Below, piece after piece: positions 6,134-12,585 of a DNA stretch of 17,394 nt. Within the stretch, counting starts at the first letter, position 1, and every line of letters begins with the position of its first letter. Location: the NCBI GenBank assembly GCA_002494165.1, contig DLBH01000023.1, positions 1 through 17,394 of the forward strand, in the 5' to 3' direction. The notes beneath the pieces were generated by a model. It had not been told where the DNA came from. It did not search any database and saw only the letters and a list, made by a program, of their open reading frames with translations. The stretch comes from Lachnospiraceae bacterium UBA7026. Its GTDB lineage: Bacteria; Bacillota; Clostridia; Lachnospirales; Lachnospiraceae. A program made the translations under genes and the position numbers.

Positions 6134-7064
6134 TGAGAGAACTGGCCGCCTGGGCCAGACAAAAGTATATTTTGGTAAATTTTACAGAATATTTATGAAT
6201 GAAAAGGATTGGAAGGTGCTGATCTTTGCCGGTGCTATCTCCCTCATCCTTTCCCTTGTTCTCCGTGGGTCTATCTTTGTCCTCAAAGAGGGGACCAGGT
6301 CAGGCTTTTTTGCCATTATCTCTTCCTGTGTCTGGATTGGAATCTTTAATTCCATCCAGAATATCTGCAGGGAGCGGGCCATCATAAAAAGAGAGCACCG
6401 GACAGGTCTCCACATCACATCCTATGTGGCTGCCCATATGCTCTTCCAGGCCCTTGTATGCCTGATCCAGGCTCTGATTATGACCCTGATCTACGACCTG
6501 ATCCTTCCCTTCCCTGCAAGGGGACTGGTTTTCGGAAGTTTTTTCATCGACCTTTTCATCACCTTTTTCCTGGTCCTTTACTCTTCTGATGTTCTGGGCC
6601 TGGCTATATCTGCCATGGTAAAGAATACGACCGCTGCCATGACGGTTATGCCCATTGTGCTGATCTTTCAGCTCATTTTCTCCGGTACTGTTTTCCCCCT
6701 GACCGGTCTGGCAAAGTCCTTCTCAAATATCACCATAGCCAAGTGGGGCCAGAGAATACTCTGTGTGGAGGCCAACCTCAATGAGATTCCTTCCCAGATG
6801 GTCAGGGATGAGGCGGCAATTATTCAGAACATAGATGCCATCCAGGAATTAAAGGAAACCCTTCCCCCGGATTATGCGGAGAAGCTGGACGAAACCATTG
6901 ACGACCAGGTTAACATGGCCATCTCCCGCTATACCTACAGAAAGATTTATGAGTACAAGAAATCCAATGTCCTTGACCGCTGGGGCTACCTTGCCCTCTT
7001 TTGCCTGATCTATGCTGCGATCTGTACCATAAGTCTGGAATTCATTGACAAGGACCAGCGCTGA
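6126..7064 (+). CDS. ABC-2 type (ABCG-like) permease partner
   Basis: Integral membrane subunit forming the transport path for the FHA-ABC ATPase encoded just before it. Of 312 aa, hydrophobic segments lie at ~31-52, 59-79, 102-126, 135-162, 168-194 and 287-305, the six-span ABC-2 layout. After span 2 the stretch CRERAIIKREHRTGLHITSY resembles the E-R-...-R-E-...-SY connecting helix of eukaryotic ABCG transporters. The long loop ~196-285 before the last span fits the ABCG extracellular domain, with Cys213 visible. The start is ATG at 6126, preceded by AAGGAG at a 7-base spacing; a TTG at 6123 is less likely. The 8-base overlap with the ATPase gene indicates coupled synthesis of a 1:1 complex. 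Export is expected, but no substrate can be inferred. Confidence 0.92.
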   Translation: MDNERTGRLGQTKVYFGKFYRIFMNEKDWKVLIFAGAISLILSLVLRGSIFVLKEGTRSGFFAIISSCVWIGIFNSIQNICRERAIIKREHRTGLHITSYVAAHMLFQALVCLIQALIMTLIYDLILPFPARGLVFGSFFIDLFITFFLVLYSSDVLGLAISAMVKNTTAAMTVMPIVLIFQLIFSGTVFPLTGLAKSFSNITIAKWGQRILCVEANLNEIPSQMVRDEAAIIQNIDAIQELKETLPPDYAEKLDETIDDQVNMAISRYTYRKIYEYKKSNVLDRWGYLALFCLIYAAICTISLEFIDKDQR

Positions 7065-7082
7065 CAAATAAAACCTTTCCCG

Positions 7083-7113
7083 GAGGCAGCAGGCTTTTGC
7101 TGCCTCTTTTATT
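7083..7113 (+). terminator. Rho-independent terminator of the exporter pair
   Basis: A perfect 9-bp stem GAGGCAGCA/TGCTGCCTC with a 6-base loop is followed by TTTTATTTAT, 18 bases after the permease stop. Confidence 0.92.
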
Positions 7114-7250
7114 TATGGGCCCCTTCTTCTAATCACTTCAATCGCTTCTTCCAAATATTTCCTTTAAACCGTTTCGTTTATTCCTTTATTGATTATTGTT
7201 TATTGATTATTAATAGAAAGAACTGGTCCGGACACATAATCAGAAAACAT
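7114..7250. other. AT-rich convergent gap, nothing recognised
   Basis: No gene or convincing structure was seen. A short direct repeat, TTTATTGATTATT, occurs twice near 7184-7212. The region separates the exporter operon from the candidate small RNA transcribed toward it. Confidence 0.5.
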
Positions 7251-7335
7251 GAAAAATGCCGCACCAAGGGCCGGTAAATACTAGTCTGGAGCTAGCACAT
7301 CCATCGGACCGTCAGCACGGCATTATTTTATTCTG
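7251..7335 (-). ncRNA. Candidate ~85-nt structured small RNA downstream of the SRP RNA
   Basis: Read on the minus strand, AATGCCGTGCTGA pairs with TTGGTGCGGCATT (outer strands 7255-7261 and 7318-7324). This gives 13 bp including four G-U pairs that exist only in the minus-strand RNA. Inside are CGGT/ACCG and a 6-bp hairpin TGCTAG/CTAGTA with a 7-base loop. The structure ends in TTTTTC, like an intrinsic terminator. A candidate promoter lies just upstream. It could be an independent small RNA, an extended second terminator for the SRP transcript, or both. No known family was recognised. Confidence 0.45.
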
Positions 7336-7341
7336 TTATTC

Positions 7342-7372
7342 TTTATACTTAGTTATCTAAAAAATCTGTCAA
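7342..7372 (-). promoter_or_regulatory. Candidate promoter of the small RNA
   Basis: A perfect TTGACA (7367-7372) is followed by TATAAA (7342-7347) at a spacing of 19 bases, which is longer than ideal. Confidence 0.4.
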
Positions 7373-7400
7373 ATATCAATCTGAAAAAGGGCATAAAAAA

Positions 7401-7666
7401 ACCGTGCGACTGGCTTTGTATGCCTACCAACAGACGGTACCTCTGCAGTTAGCTCGAACCAGGCACCCTCACGGCACACAAGAGGGTCTCCTTAGTGCTG
7501 CTTCGTTCCCGACCTGACACGGTTCAGAGGTTCCTGTTGCGCGAGACCCAATTGTCAACACCACTTACAAAGGGCAGCTCCATCAGTAGGTCATCCGGGG
7601 CCAGTCATCACTCCTGCTATAGCGGATTGCAGGTACAGGACGCCGCTAACTCCCCAGCTGCACGGT
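7401..7666 (-). ncRNA. ffs: Signal recognition particle RNA, large bacterial type
   Basis: RNA core of the SRP, which with Ffh delivers nascent membrane and secreted proteins to FtsY. It is about 266 nt. The 5' and 3' ends pair (ACCGTGC 7660-7666 with GCACGGT 7401-7407). The Alu-type domain is present, with GCAATCCGCTATAGCAGG in its expected place near the 5' end. The apical Ffh-binding domain reads GTCAGGTCGGGAACGAAGCAGC: the GGAA tetraloop is kept, but the flanking pairs are TCG/CGA, not the more familiar TCC/GGA. T residues after the terminal helix (7395-7400) form the terminator. It has its own strong promoter and follows tadA, the common Firmicutes order; the dnaX that often comes next is absent here. 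Confidence 0.96.
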
Positions 7667-7673
7667 ATCATTA

Positions 7674-7702
7674 ATACTAACGCAGATTAAAACTTTTGTC
7701 AA
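7674..7702 (-). promoter_or_regulatory. Strong sigma-A promoter of the SRP RNA
   Basis: A perfect TTGACA (7697-7702), a 17-base spacer and TAGTAT (7674-7679) place the start at about 7666-7667, exactly at the terminal helix of the SRP RNA. Confidence 0.9.
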
Positions 7703-7727
7703 ATTAATTTTTATTTTTCAGCTAATT

Positions 7728-8300
7728 TTAAAGTTCCTTCTCCAGCTCTTCTTCTGGCTGCTTCTGGAGATCTTTTTCCGTTTCCTCTTCCTGCAGTTTA
7801 TGCAACTCTTTTTCCAGCTCCTTTTCCTTTTTACGTCTGGTCCTTAGTCTGCGGAAAAAGTCAGAAAGCATCTGGGAGCACTCCTCCTCCAGGATCCCCT
7901 TCTCCAGGTCTACCTGGTGGTTAAATTCTTTCATCTGCAACAAATTGAGAATAGATCCGGCACAGCCTGCCTTGCTGTTCATGCTTCCAATCACGACCCG
8001 GGTAATCCTGGCCTGGACTATGGCTCCGGCACACATCTGACAGGGCTCGAGAGTAATGTACATGGTACAATCCTCCAGCCGCCAGTCTCCTATGATCTTG
8101 CAGGCCTTCTTCATGGCTTGGAGCTCCGCGTGGGCCAGTACGGTCTTCTCCCTGTTTCTCCGGTTATAACCCCGGGCTATGATTTTCCCCTCATGAACGA
8201 TGACACATCCTATGGGAACATCCCCTATGGCTTCGGCCTTTCTGGCCTGGCGGATGGCCTCCTTCATGTATTTTTCATCTTCACTGTATTTTCTCATCAT
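7728..8300 (-). CDS. tadA: tRNA-specific adenosine deaminase with charged C-terminal tail
   Basis: Deaminates A34 to inosine in the wobble position of tRNA-Arg(ACG). It is a zinc deaminase fold with HAE at 57-59 (H57 ligand, E59 proton shuttle) and PCxxC at 86-90 (C87, C90 ligands), inside LEPCQMCAGAIVQARI. DVPIGCVIV and the N-R-R loop near 46-50 are also family-typical. The core ends near residue 151. A ~39-residue tail follows, made almost only of Glu, Lys, Leu and Gln (ELEKEL twice, EEETEKDLQ), probably a charged helix; most TadA proteins stop earlier. The start ATG at 8300 overlaps the stop of an upstream micro-ORF as ATGA; the ATG at 8297 is an alternative. Its ribosome binding site AAGG is supplied by the 44-bp repeat. 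SRP RNA follows 61 bases downstream. Confidence 0.95.
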   Translation of the reverse strand: MMRKYSEDEKYMKEAIRQARKAEAIGDVPIGCVIVHEGKIIARGYNRRNREKTVLAHAELQAMKKACKIIGDWRLEDCTMYITLEPCQMCAGAIVQARITRVVIGSMNSKAGCAGSILNLLQMKEFNHQVDLEKGILEEECSQMLSDFFRRLRTRRKKEKELEKELHKLQEEETEKDLQKQPEEELEKEL

Positions 8301-8338
8301 TTCCTGCCTTCATCCGGGTCTCCGGTCCCGCTGCCCAT
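8297..8338 (-). CDS. Micro-ORF 3 of the rsmA-tadA chain (13 aa)
   Basis: Encodes MGSGTGDPDEGRK. Its ATG follows the stop of micro-ORF 2 by two bases (TAAGGATG), and its TGA stop overlaps the tadA start as ATGA. AGGA lies 7 bases before the ATG, in the previous repeat unit. It is the most diverged of the three in its middle but keeps the MGSG start and the EGRK end. Translation is unproven. Confidence 0.4.
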   Translation of the reverse strand: MGSGTGDPDEGRK

Positions 8339-8340
8339 CC

Positions 8341-8382
8341 TTACTTCCTGCCTTCACCCAGGCCTATGGCCCCGCTGCCCAT
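8341..8382 (-). CDS. Micro-ORF 2 of the rsmA-tadA chain (13 aa)
   Basis: Encodes MGSGAIGLGEGRK, with TAAGGATG junctions on both sides and AGGA 7 bases upstream of its ATG. It differs from micro-ORF 1 only at residues 3-5. The last residues GEGRK copy the C-terminus of RsmA. Translation is unproven. Confidence 0.4.
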   Translation of the reverse strand: MGSGAIGLGEGRK

Positions 8383-8384
8383 CC

Positions 8385-8426
8385 TTATTTCCTGCCTTCA
8401 CCCAGGCCTATGGACCTGGTACCCAT
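8385..8426 (-). CDS. Micro-ORF 1 of the rsmA-tadA chain (13 aa)
   Basis: Encodes MGTRSIGLGEGRK. It begins two bases after the rsmA stop (TAAGGATG), so a ribosome finishing rsmA would be positioned to restart here. It is followed by a second identical TAAGGATG junction. Translation is unproven. Confidence 0.4.
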   Translation of the reverse strand: MGTRSIGLGEGRK

Positions 8427-8428
8427 CC

Positions 8429-9331
8429 TTACTTCCTGCCTTCACCCGGATTAGCAGCCTCCTGCTTATTTTTATCCTGCAGCAGGTCTGCCAGCCTGGC
8501 AAACTGATCAAGAGTCAGCTTCTCCCCCCTTATGGAAGGTGACAGACCCATCTGGGTCAGAGCCCGGGCCACTTCTTCCTTGGACACCTGCAGTTCCGGA
8601 GAATTATACAAACCATTCTGAAGGGTCTTTCTTCTCTGGTTGAAGGAAGCACGGATAATACGGAACATAAAGTCCGGATCACTGACCTCTACCGGCGGCT
8701 TCTCATGCCTGGTCAATCGGATTACTGCCGACCCTACGGCTGGCCGGGGAATAAAACAGTTAGGTGGGACATTTGCCACGATATAAGGGCTGGCATAGTA
8801 CTGGACTGCCAGGGACAGGGCCCCGTAATCCTTGGTTCCCGGCCCCACCTGCATCCGGTCTGCCACCTCTTTTTGCACCATCACTGTGACAGAGGACAGG
8901 GGAACCTCCTTCTCAAACAGGGCCATAATGATAGGAGTCGTAATATAATAAGGCAAGTTGGCTACCACTTTTATGGGCCGGCCTCCATTATGATCCCGGG
9001 CCAGAGCCCCTATATCCACCTTCATGATATCTTCATTGACTATGGTCACATTGGAATAGTCCTTCAGGGTCTCCTCGAGGATGGGAATCAGCTTCGTATC
9101 AATCTCCACGGCATAAACCTCCCTGGCCTGGTCTGCCAGAGCCTGGGTCATGGTCCCGATTCCGGGGCCGATCTCCAGGACATAATCTTCCGGTCCAATC
9201 TCCGCGGCCTCTATAATCTTATCAAGAACCCTTGGATCAATCAGAAAATTCTGACCATATTTTTTTTGAAAATGAAATCCGTATTTCTGCAGGATCGCGA
9301 TCGTCTCCTGGGGGCTTCCGAGCTTTCCCAT
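8429..9331 (-). CDS. rsmA: 16S rRNA dimethyladenosine transferase
   Basis: Also called KsgA. Dimethylates the two adjacent adenosines in the helix 45 loop of 16S rRNA, a late 30S maturation step. Its 300 aa is slightly longer than the usual 265-290. The N-terminal QKKYGQNFLID is the family signature. SAM motif I is VLEIGPGIGT (51-60), the acidic ribose ligand is in AVEID (~74-78), and the catalytic motif NLPYYITTPI is at 125-134. The C-terminal domain holds FNQRRKTLQN. The start ATG at 9331 follows GAGGAG by 9 bases. The final residues AANPGEGRK come from the repeat array, so the tail differs from normal family ends. It lies after tatD and ahead of the micro-ORF chain. The rnmV (RNase M5) gene that often separates tatD from ksgA in Firmicutes is missing. 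Confidence 0.97.
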   Translation of the reverse strand: MGKLGSPQETIAILQKYGFHFQKKYGQNFLIDPRVLDKIIEAAEIGPEDYVLEIGPGIGTMTQALADQAREVYAVEIDTKLIPILEETLKDYSNVTIVNEDIMKVDIGALARDHNGGRPIKVVANLPYYITTPIIMALFEKEVPLSSVTVMVQKEVADRMQVGPGTKDYGALSLAVQYYASPYIVANVPPNCFIPRPAVGSAVIRLTRHEKPPVEVSDPDFMFRIIRASFNQRRKTLQNGLYNSPELQVSKEEVARALTQMGLSPSIRGEKLTLDQFARLADLLQDKNKQEAANPGEGRK

Positions 9332-9496
9332 ATGCCTAATCTCCTCATAAAATATACTTGCAAATACACTTTACTTTTTACTACAATTACAGACTGCTAA
9401 GGCTTTTACATCCCATACTTTCTGCCTGCCATGTATGGGCAGACCATAATATCAGCCAGCCGGGACTTCTGCCCGGCAAACTCCGGGGCCTTTCCC
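9332..9496 (-). other. tatD-rsmA gap with two GC-rich hairpins
   Basis: GCCGGG/CCCGGC (9459-9477, 7-base loop) and TCTGCC/GGCAGA (9421-9443) follow the tatD stop. Neither has a T tract, so they are at best weak terminators or mRNA-stability hairpins. No clear promoter for rsmA was found, so read-through from tatD is likely. Confidence 0.35.
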
Positions 9497-10267
9497 TCAG
9501 ACCTCCATCCTGTAGACAGCCAAGGCATTATTGTAGGTGACTTCCTCAACCTCTTGTCTGTTCATGCCCTTCAGCCGGGCCAGCTGGTCAGCAATCAATG
9601 GCAGGTAGGCAGAAGAATTCCTCTTGCCCCTGTAGGGAGTGGGGGCCAGGTAGGGACAATCTGTCTCCAAGACAAGATGTTCTAAGGGAATCTCTGTCAC
9701 CACCTCTTTCAGTACCCTGGAATTTTTGAAAGTGACAACTCCCCCGATTCCCAGATAATATCCCAGCTTCACATACTCTCTGGCCATCTCCACCGAACCG
9801 GAATAGCAGTGGATGATTCCTCCTGTTGTCCCTGCATGAACCCGTTTCATCATGTCAAAGGTATCCTGGGCCGCGTCCCTGCTGTGGATTACCACCGGCA
9901 TATCTTCCTCTATGGCCAGTTCAAGCTGCCTTTTAAACCAGTCTTTCTGGACCTCCCTGGGTTCCACATCCCAGTGGTAGTCCAGTCCAATCTCGCCCAC
10001 AGCCACCACCTTGGACAGGCGGCAGTAATCCCTGATCCTTTCAAATCGGTCCTCCGTCATCTCGCCCACATGGTCGGGATGAAGGCCCACAGCCCCATAA
10101 ACGAAGGGATATTCTTCTGTAAGAGCAAGGGTATCCTGGAGGTCCTTCCAGCTTGCCGAGATGTTAACTACCCTCTCCACACCGGCCTCCCGGAGAGAAA
10201 GGAGAACTTCCTTCCGGTCCTGCTCATATTTCTTATCATTATAATGAGTGTGTGTATCAATAATCAT
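9497..10267 (-). CDS. tatD: TatD-family metal-dependent hydrolase (DNase)
   Basis: Cytoplasmic metal-dependent nuclease or phosphoesterase of the amidohydrolase superfamily; members degrade DNA 3' ends, and the exact role of this copy is not known. Its 256 aa is normal. Metal-site residues are visible in order: DTHTH at 4-8, Glu in VAVGEIGLDYHW (~residue 92), His in VVIHSRDA, His in IIHCYSGS, and Asp in LETDCPYLAP followed by the conserved R-G-K-R-N. The start ATG at 10267 has GGGAG 7 bases upstream. It lies between metG and rsmA on the same strand, a conserved Firmicutes neighbourhood. A hairpin terminator lies between metG and this gene, so some transcripts may stop before it. Confidence 0.95.
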   Translation of the reverse strand: MIIDTHTHYNDKKYEQDRKEVLLSLREAGVERVVNISASWKDLQDTLALTEEYPFVYGAVGLHPDHVGEMTEDRFERIRDYCRLSKVVAVGEIGLDYHWDVEPREVQKDWFKRQLELAIEEDMPVVIHSRDAAQDTFDMMKRVHAGTTGGIIHCYSGSVEMAREYVKLGYYLGIGGVVTFKNSRVLKEVVTEIPLEHLVLETDCPYLAPTPYRGKRNSSAYLPLIADQLARLKGMNRQEVEEVTYNNALAVYRMEV

Positions 10268-10300
10268 CGTTGTTCTCCCATTCAGTCATTTCCACGGTTT

Positions 10301-10328
10301 CAAAAGACCCCGCCGTAAAGCGGGGTCT
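10301..10328 (-). terminator. Hairpin terminator between metG and tatD
   Basis: A perfect 9-bp stem AGACCCCGC/GCGGGGTCT with a 6-base loop. On the minus strand it runs into TTTTG. The T tract is short, and no promoter is visible between it and tatD, so partial read-through is expected. Confidence 0.7.
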
Positions 10329-10395
10329 GATTATATCAGCACAACTGACCCGGGTCCGTCGTCAGATAATCGCGGCTGGTTCCTGAATAGATATA

Positions 10396-12366
10396 TCAGC
10401 AGATCTCTGCTCCGGCCGGCATATCCTTCTCCGGCACGACGAGAGAAAGCTTTCCTTCCTCATCCTCAGCGCACAGAAGCATACCCTCTGACAGCACTCC
10501 TGCCAGCTTGGCCGGCTTCAGGTTAACTAAGACCATAACCTTCTTACCCACCATCTCCTCGGGACTATAGTACTTTTTGATTCCGGATACAATCTGCTTA
10601 ACCTGGCTTCCGATCTGTACCTGGGAGCAGAGAAGCTTTTTAGACTTCTTTACCGCCTCACAGGAAATGATCTTTCCAACCTGGAACTGCATCTTTCCAA
10701 AATCTTCAAAGCTGATCTCCGGCTTGGCTTCCATATCCATTACCGGCTCATCATCTTCTTTTTCCTCTTCCTCCTTGCTTCCTGCATTCCTTGATGCATA
10801 CATGGCGTCAACCTTCTCGATGACCTCCTTCATATCCAGTCTTGCGAAAAGGATCTCCGGCTTGGAGGTCACCTTGCCGCCTGAGGGATAGAGCCCGAAC
10901 ATCTCCAACTCATCCATGCTGCGGCTGGAAGAACCCAGCTGCTCATAGATACGCTTTGAAGTGGAAGGCATGAAGCTCTCCAGAAGAGAAGCGCCGATGG
11001 TGATACTCTCCACCAGATTATAAAGAACGGTGGACAGACGCTCTTTCTTTTCAGGATCCTTGGCCAGGAGCCAGGGAGTGGTCTCATCAATATATTTATT
11101 ACATCTCTTAAAGAGATTGAAGATCTCTGTCATGGCATCTGCCACACGCAGGGAACTCATTCTCCTGACAACCTTCCTCTTGGTATCCAGGGCCACATTA
11201 ATCAAGTCCTTGTCAAAGCCGTCAGTCACACCACAGTTGGCAACCACACCGTCAAAATACTTGTTGGACATGGAGACGGTACGGTTAACCAGGTTACCCA
11301 GCGTGTTGGCCAGGTCAGAGTTCATACGCTCTACCAGAAGCTCCCAGGTGATGACGCCATCGTTCTCGAAAGGCATCTCGTGAAGAACGAAATAGCGGAC
11401 AGCGTCCACGCCAAACATATCCACCAGGTCATCGGCATAGATGACATTACCCTTGGACTTGCTCATCTTGCCATCGCCTACCAGCAGCCAGGGATGACCG
11501 AAGACCTGTCTGGGAAGGGGCACATCCAGGGCCATCAGGAAGATGGGCCAGTAGATGGTATGGAAACGAATGATATCCTTGCCAATCAGATGAAGGTCTG
11601 CCGGCCAGTATTTATGATAAAGCTCACCGTGGTTGCCGTCGGCGTCATAGCCGAGACCGGTAATATAGTTGGTCAGGGCGTCAAGCCATACATAAACCAC
11701 ATGCTTGGGATCGAAATCCACCGGTATACCCCAGGTAAAGGATGTCCTGGATACGCAGAGATCCTGCAGGCCCGGAAGAAGGAAGTTATTCATCATCTCA
11801 TTCTTGCGGGATTCTGGCTGGATGAACTCCGGATGGCTGTTAATATGGTCGATCAGCCGGTCAGCATATTTACTCATACGGAAGAAATATGCCGGCTCCT
11901 TAGCCTTCTGGACCGGGCGGCCACAGTCGGGACACTTACCGTCAACCAGCTGGGATTCTGTAAAGAAGGACTCACAGGGCGTGCAGTAGAGGCCCTCATA
12001 GTAGCCCTCATAAATGTCTCCCTGATCATAGAGCTTTTTAAAGATCTTCTGAACCTGCTTCTCGTGGTCCTCGTCCGTCGTCCGGATAAATTTATCATAA
12101 GAAGTGTCCATGAGATCCCAGATCCTCTTGATCTCACCGGCCACATTATCCACAAATTCCTTGGGTGTAATACCGGCCTCCTGGGCCTTTAACTCGATCT
12201 TCTGGCCATGTTCGTCGGTCCCTGTCTGGAATCGCACATCGTAGCCTTCCTTCCTCTTAAATCTGGCTATGGCATCGGCCAGAACAATCTCATAGGTGTT
12301 CCCTATATGAGGCTTGCCTGATGTGTAGGCAATCGCTGTCGTAATGTAATACGGTTTTTTCGCCAT
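10396..12366 (-). CDS. metG: Methionyl-tRNA synthetase
   Basis: Charges initiator and elongator tRNA-Met. It has 656 aa in three parts. The class I catalytic core has the HIGH-like PHIGN (19-23) and KMSKS (about residue 300). A zinc knuckle has two Cys pairs in YCTPCESFF and CPDCGRP (~127-150). An anticodon-binding helical domain (WELLVERMNSDLANTLGNLVNRT) follows, then an acidic linker (KEEEEKEDDE). Last comes a C-terminal Trbp111/EMAPII-like tRNA-binding domain from ~555, recognised by FGKMQFQVGKI and VNLKPAKLAGVLSEGMLL. I chose ATG at 12366, with GGGAGG 5 bases upstream, directly before MAKKPYYITTAIAYTSG; any upstream extension would run through the promoter. It heads the tatD-rsmA-tadA block. 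The leader is only ~67 bases with one small hairpin and no T-box. Confidence 0.97.
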   Translation of the reverse strand: MAKKPYYITTAIAYTSGKPHIGNTYEIVLADAIARFKRKEGYDVRFQTGTDEHGQKIELKAQEAGITPKEFVDNVAGEIKRIWDLMDTSYDKFIRTTDEDHEKQVQKIFKKLYDQGDIYEGYYEGLYCTPCESFFTESQLVDGKCPDCGRPVQKAKEPAYFFRMSKYADRLIDHINSHPEFIQPESRKNEMMNNFLLPGLQDLCVSRTSFTWGIPVDFDPKHVVYVWLDALTNYITGLGYDADGNHGELYHKYWPADLHLIGKDIIRFHTIYWPIFLMALDVPLPRQVFGHPWLLVGDGKMSKSKGNVIYADDLVDMFGVDAVRYFVLHEMPFENDGVITWELLVERMNSDLANTLGNLVNRTVSMSNKYFDGVVANCGVTDGFDKDLINVALDTKRKVVRRMSSLRVADAMTEIFNLFKRCNKYIDETTPWLLAKDPEKKERLSTVLYNLVESITIGASLLESFMPSTSKRIYEQLGSSSRSMDELEMFGLYPSGGKVTSKPEILFARLDMKEVIEKVDAMYASRNAGSKEEEEKEDDEPVMDMEAKPEISFEDFGKMQFQVGKIISCEAVKKSKKLLCSQVQIGSQVKQIVSGIKKYYSPEEMVGKKVMVLVNLKPAKLAGVLSEGMLLCAEDEEGKLSLVVPEKDMPAGAEIC

Positions 12367-12439
12367 GTCGTCCTCCCTTGATACTCCTTGAAAAGGAATG
12401 TAAAACCCTGGACTGTCTCTCCAGAGTGTACAACATATT

Positions 12440-12468
12440 ATTATATGATAAAAATTGTAAAAAAACAA
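12440..12468 (-). promoter_or_regulatory. Sigma-A promoter of metG
   Basis: A perfect TATAAT (12440-12445) and TTGTTT (12463-12468) with a 17-base spacer, in a very AT-rich stretch right after the upstream terminator. The start is predicted near 12433. Confidence 0.75.
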
Positions 12469-12473
12469 GGAAT

Positions 12474-12509
12474 AAAAAGAAGCCCCATGTACATAGTACA
12501 TACGGCTTC
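12474..12509 (-). terminator. Rho-independent terminator of the exported-protein gene
   Basis: On the minus strand GAAGCC and GGCTTC close an inner ATGTAC/GTACAT helix with a 3-base loop, followed by TTTTTATT. It lies ~75 bases after the stop at 12586. Confidence 0.85.
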
Positions 12510-12585
12510 GCTTATAGCTCTCTTCCTCTTAAACGGAATCATCTGGATAATATATCTTGTTCTGTTAGAAGAACTGCAGCAGTTC

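Larger units (their letters stand above)
8301..8450. repeat. 44-bp tandem repeat (3.4 units) joining rsmA and tadA
   Basis: Units are 8301-8344, 8345-8388 and 8389-8432, each exactly 44 bases, plus a partial unit 8433-8450. Every unit begins TTCCTGCCTTCA on the plus strand and ends near CCCATCCTTA. Units 1 and 2 share the middle CCCGCTGCCC; units 2 and 3 share CCCAGGCCTATGG. The partial unit is the 3' end of rsmA itself, encoding its last residues GEGRK and stop. On the minus strand each unit carries GGCAGGAA(G/A)TAAGGATG, or its variant at tadA: a Shine-Dalgarno-like purine run, a stop and a start. There are no spacers or dyads as in CRISPR. Confidence 0.93.

Noticed and set aside
8301..8450. 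Repeats between rsmA and tadA as a CRISPR array or protein repeat
   Set aside because: There are no spacers, and the 44-bp period changes frame at each unit, so no continuous repeat protein is encoded.
10332..10401. TATATCAGCA duplicated exactly 60 bases apart at the metG stop
   Set aside because: It is only 10 bases and AT-rich; this could easily be chance, so it was not counted with the other gene-end repeats.
11380..12192. Long plus-strand ORF opposite metG
   Set aside because: It is the mirror frame of the metG catalytic core, with no ribosome site or family features.
12367..12433. T-box or SAM-type leader for metG
   Set aside because: The leader is only ~67 bases and has none of the conserved boxes.
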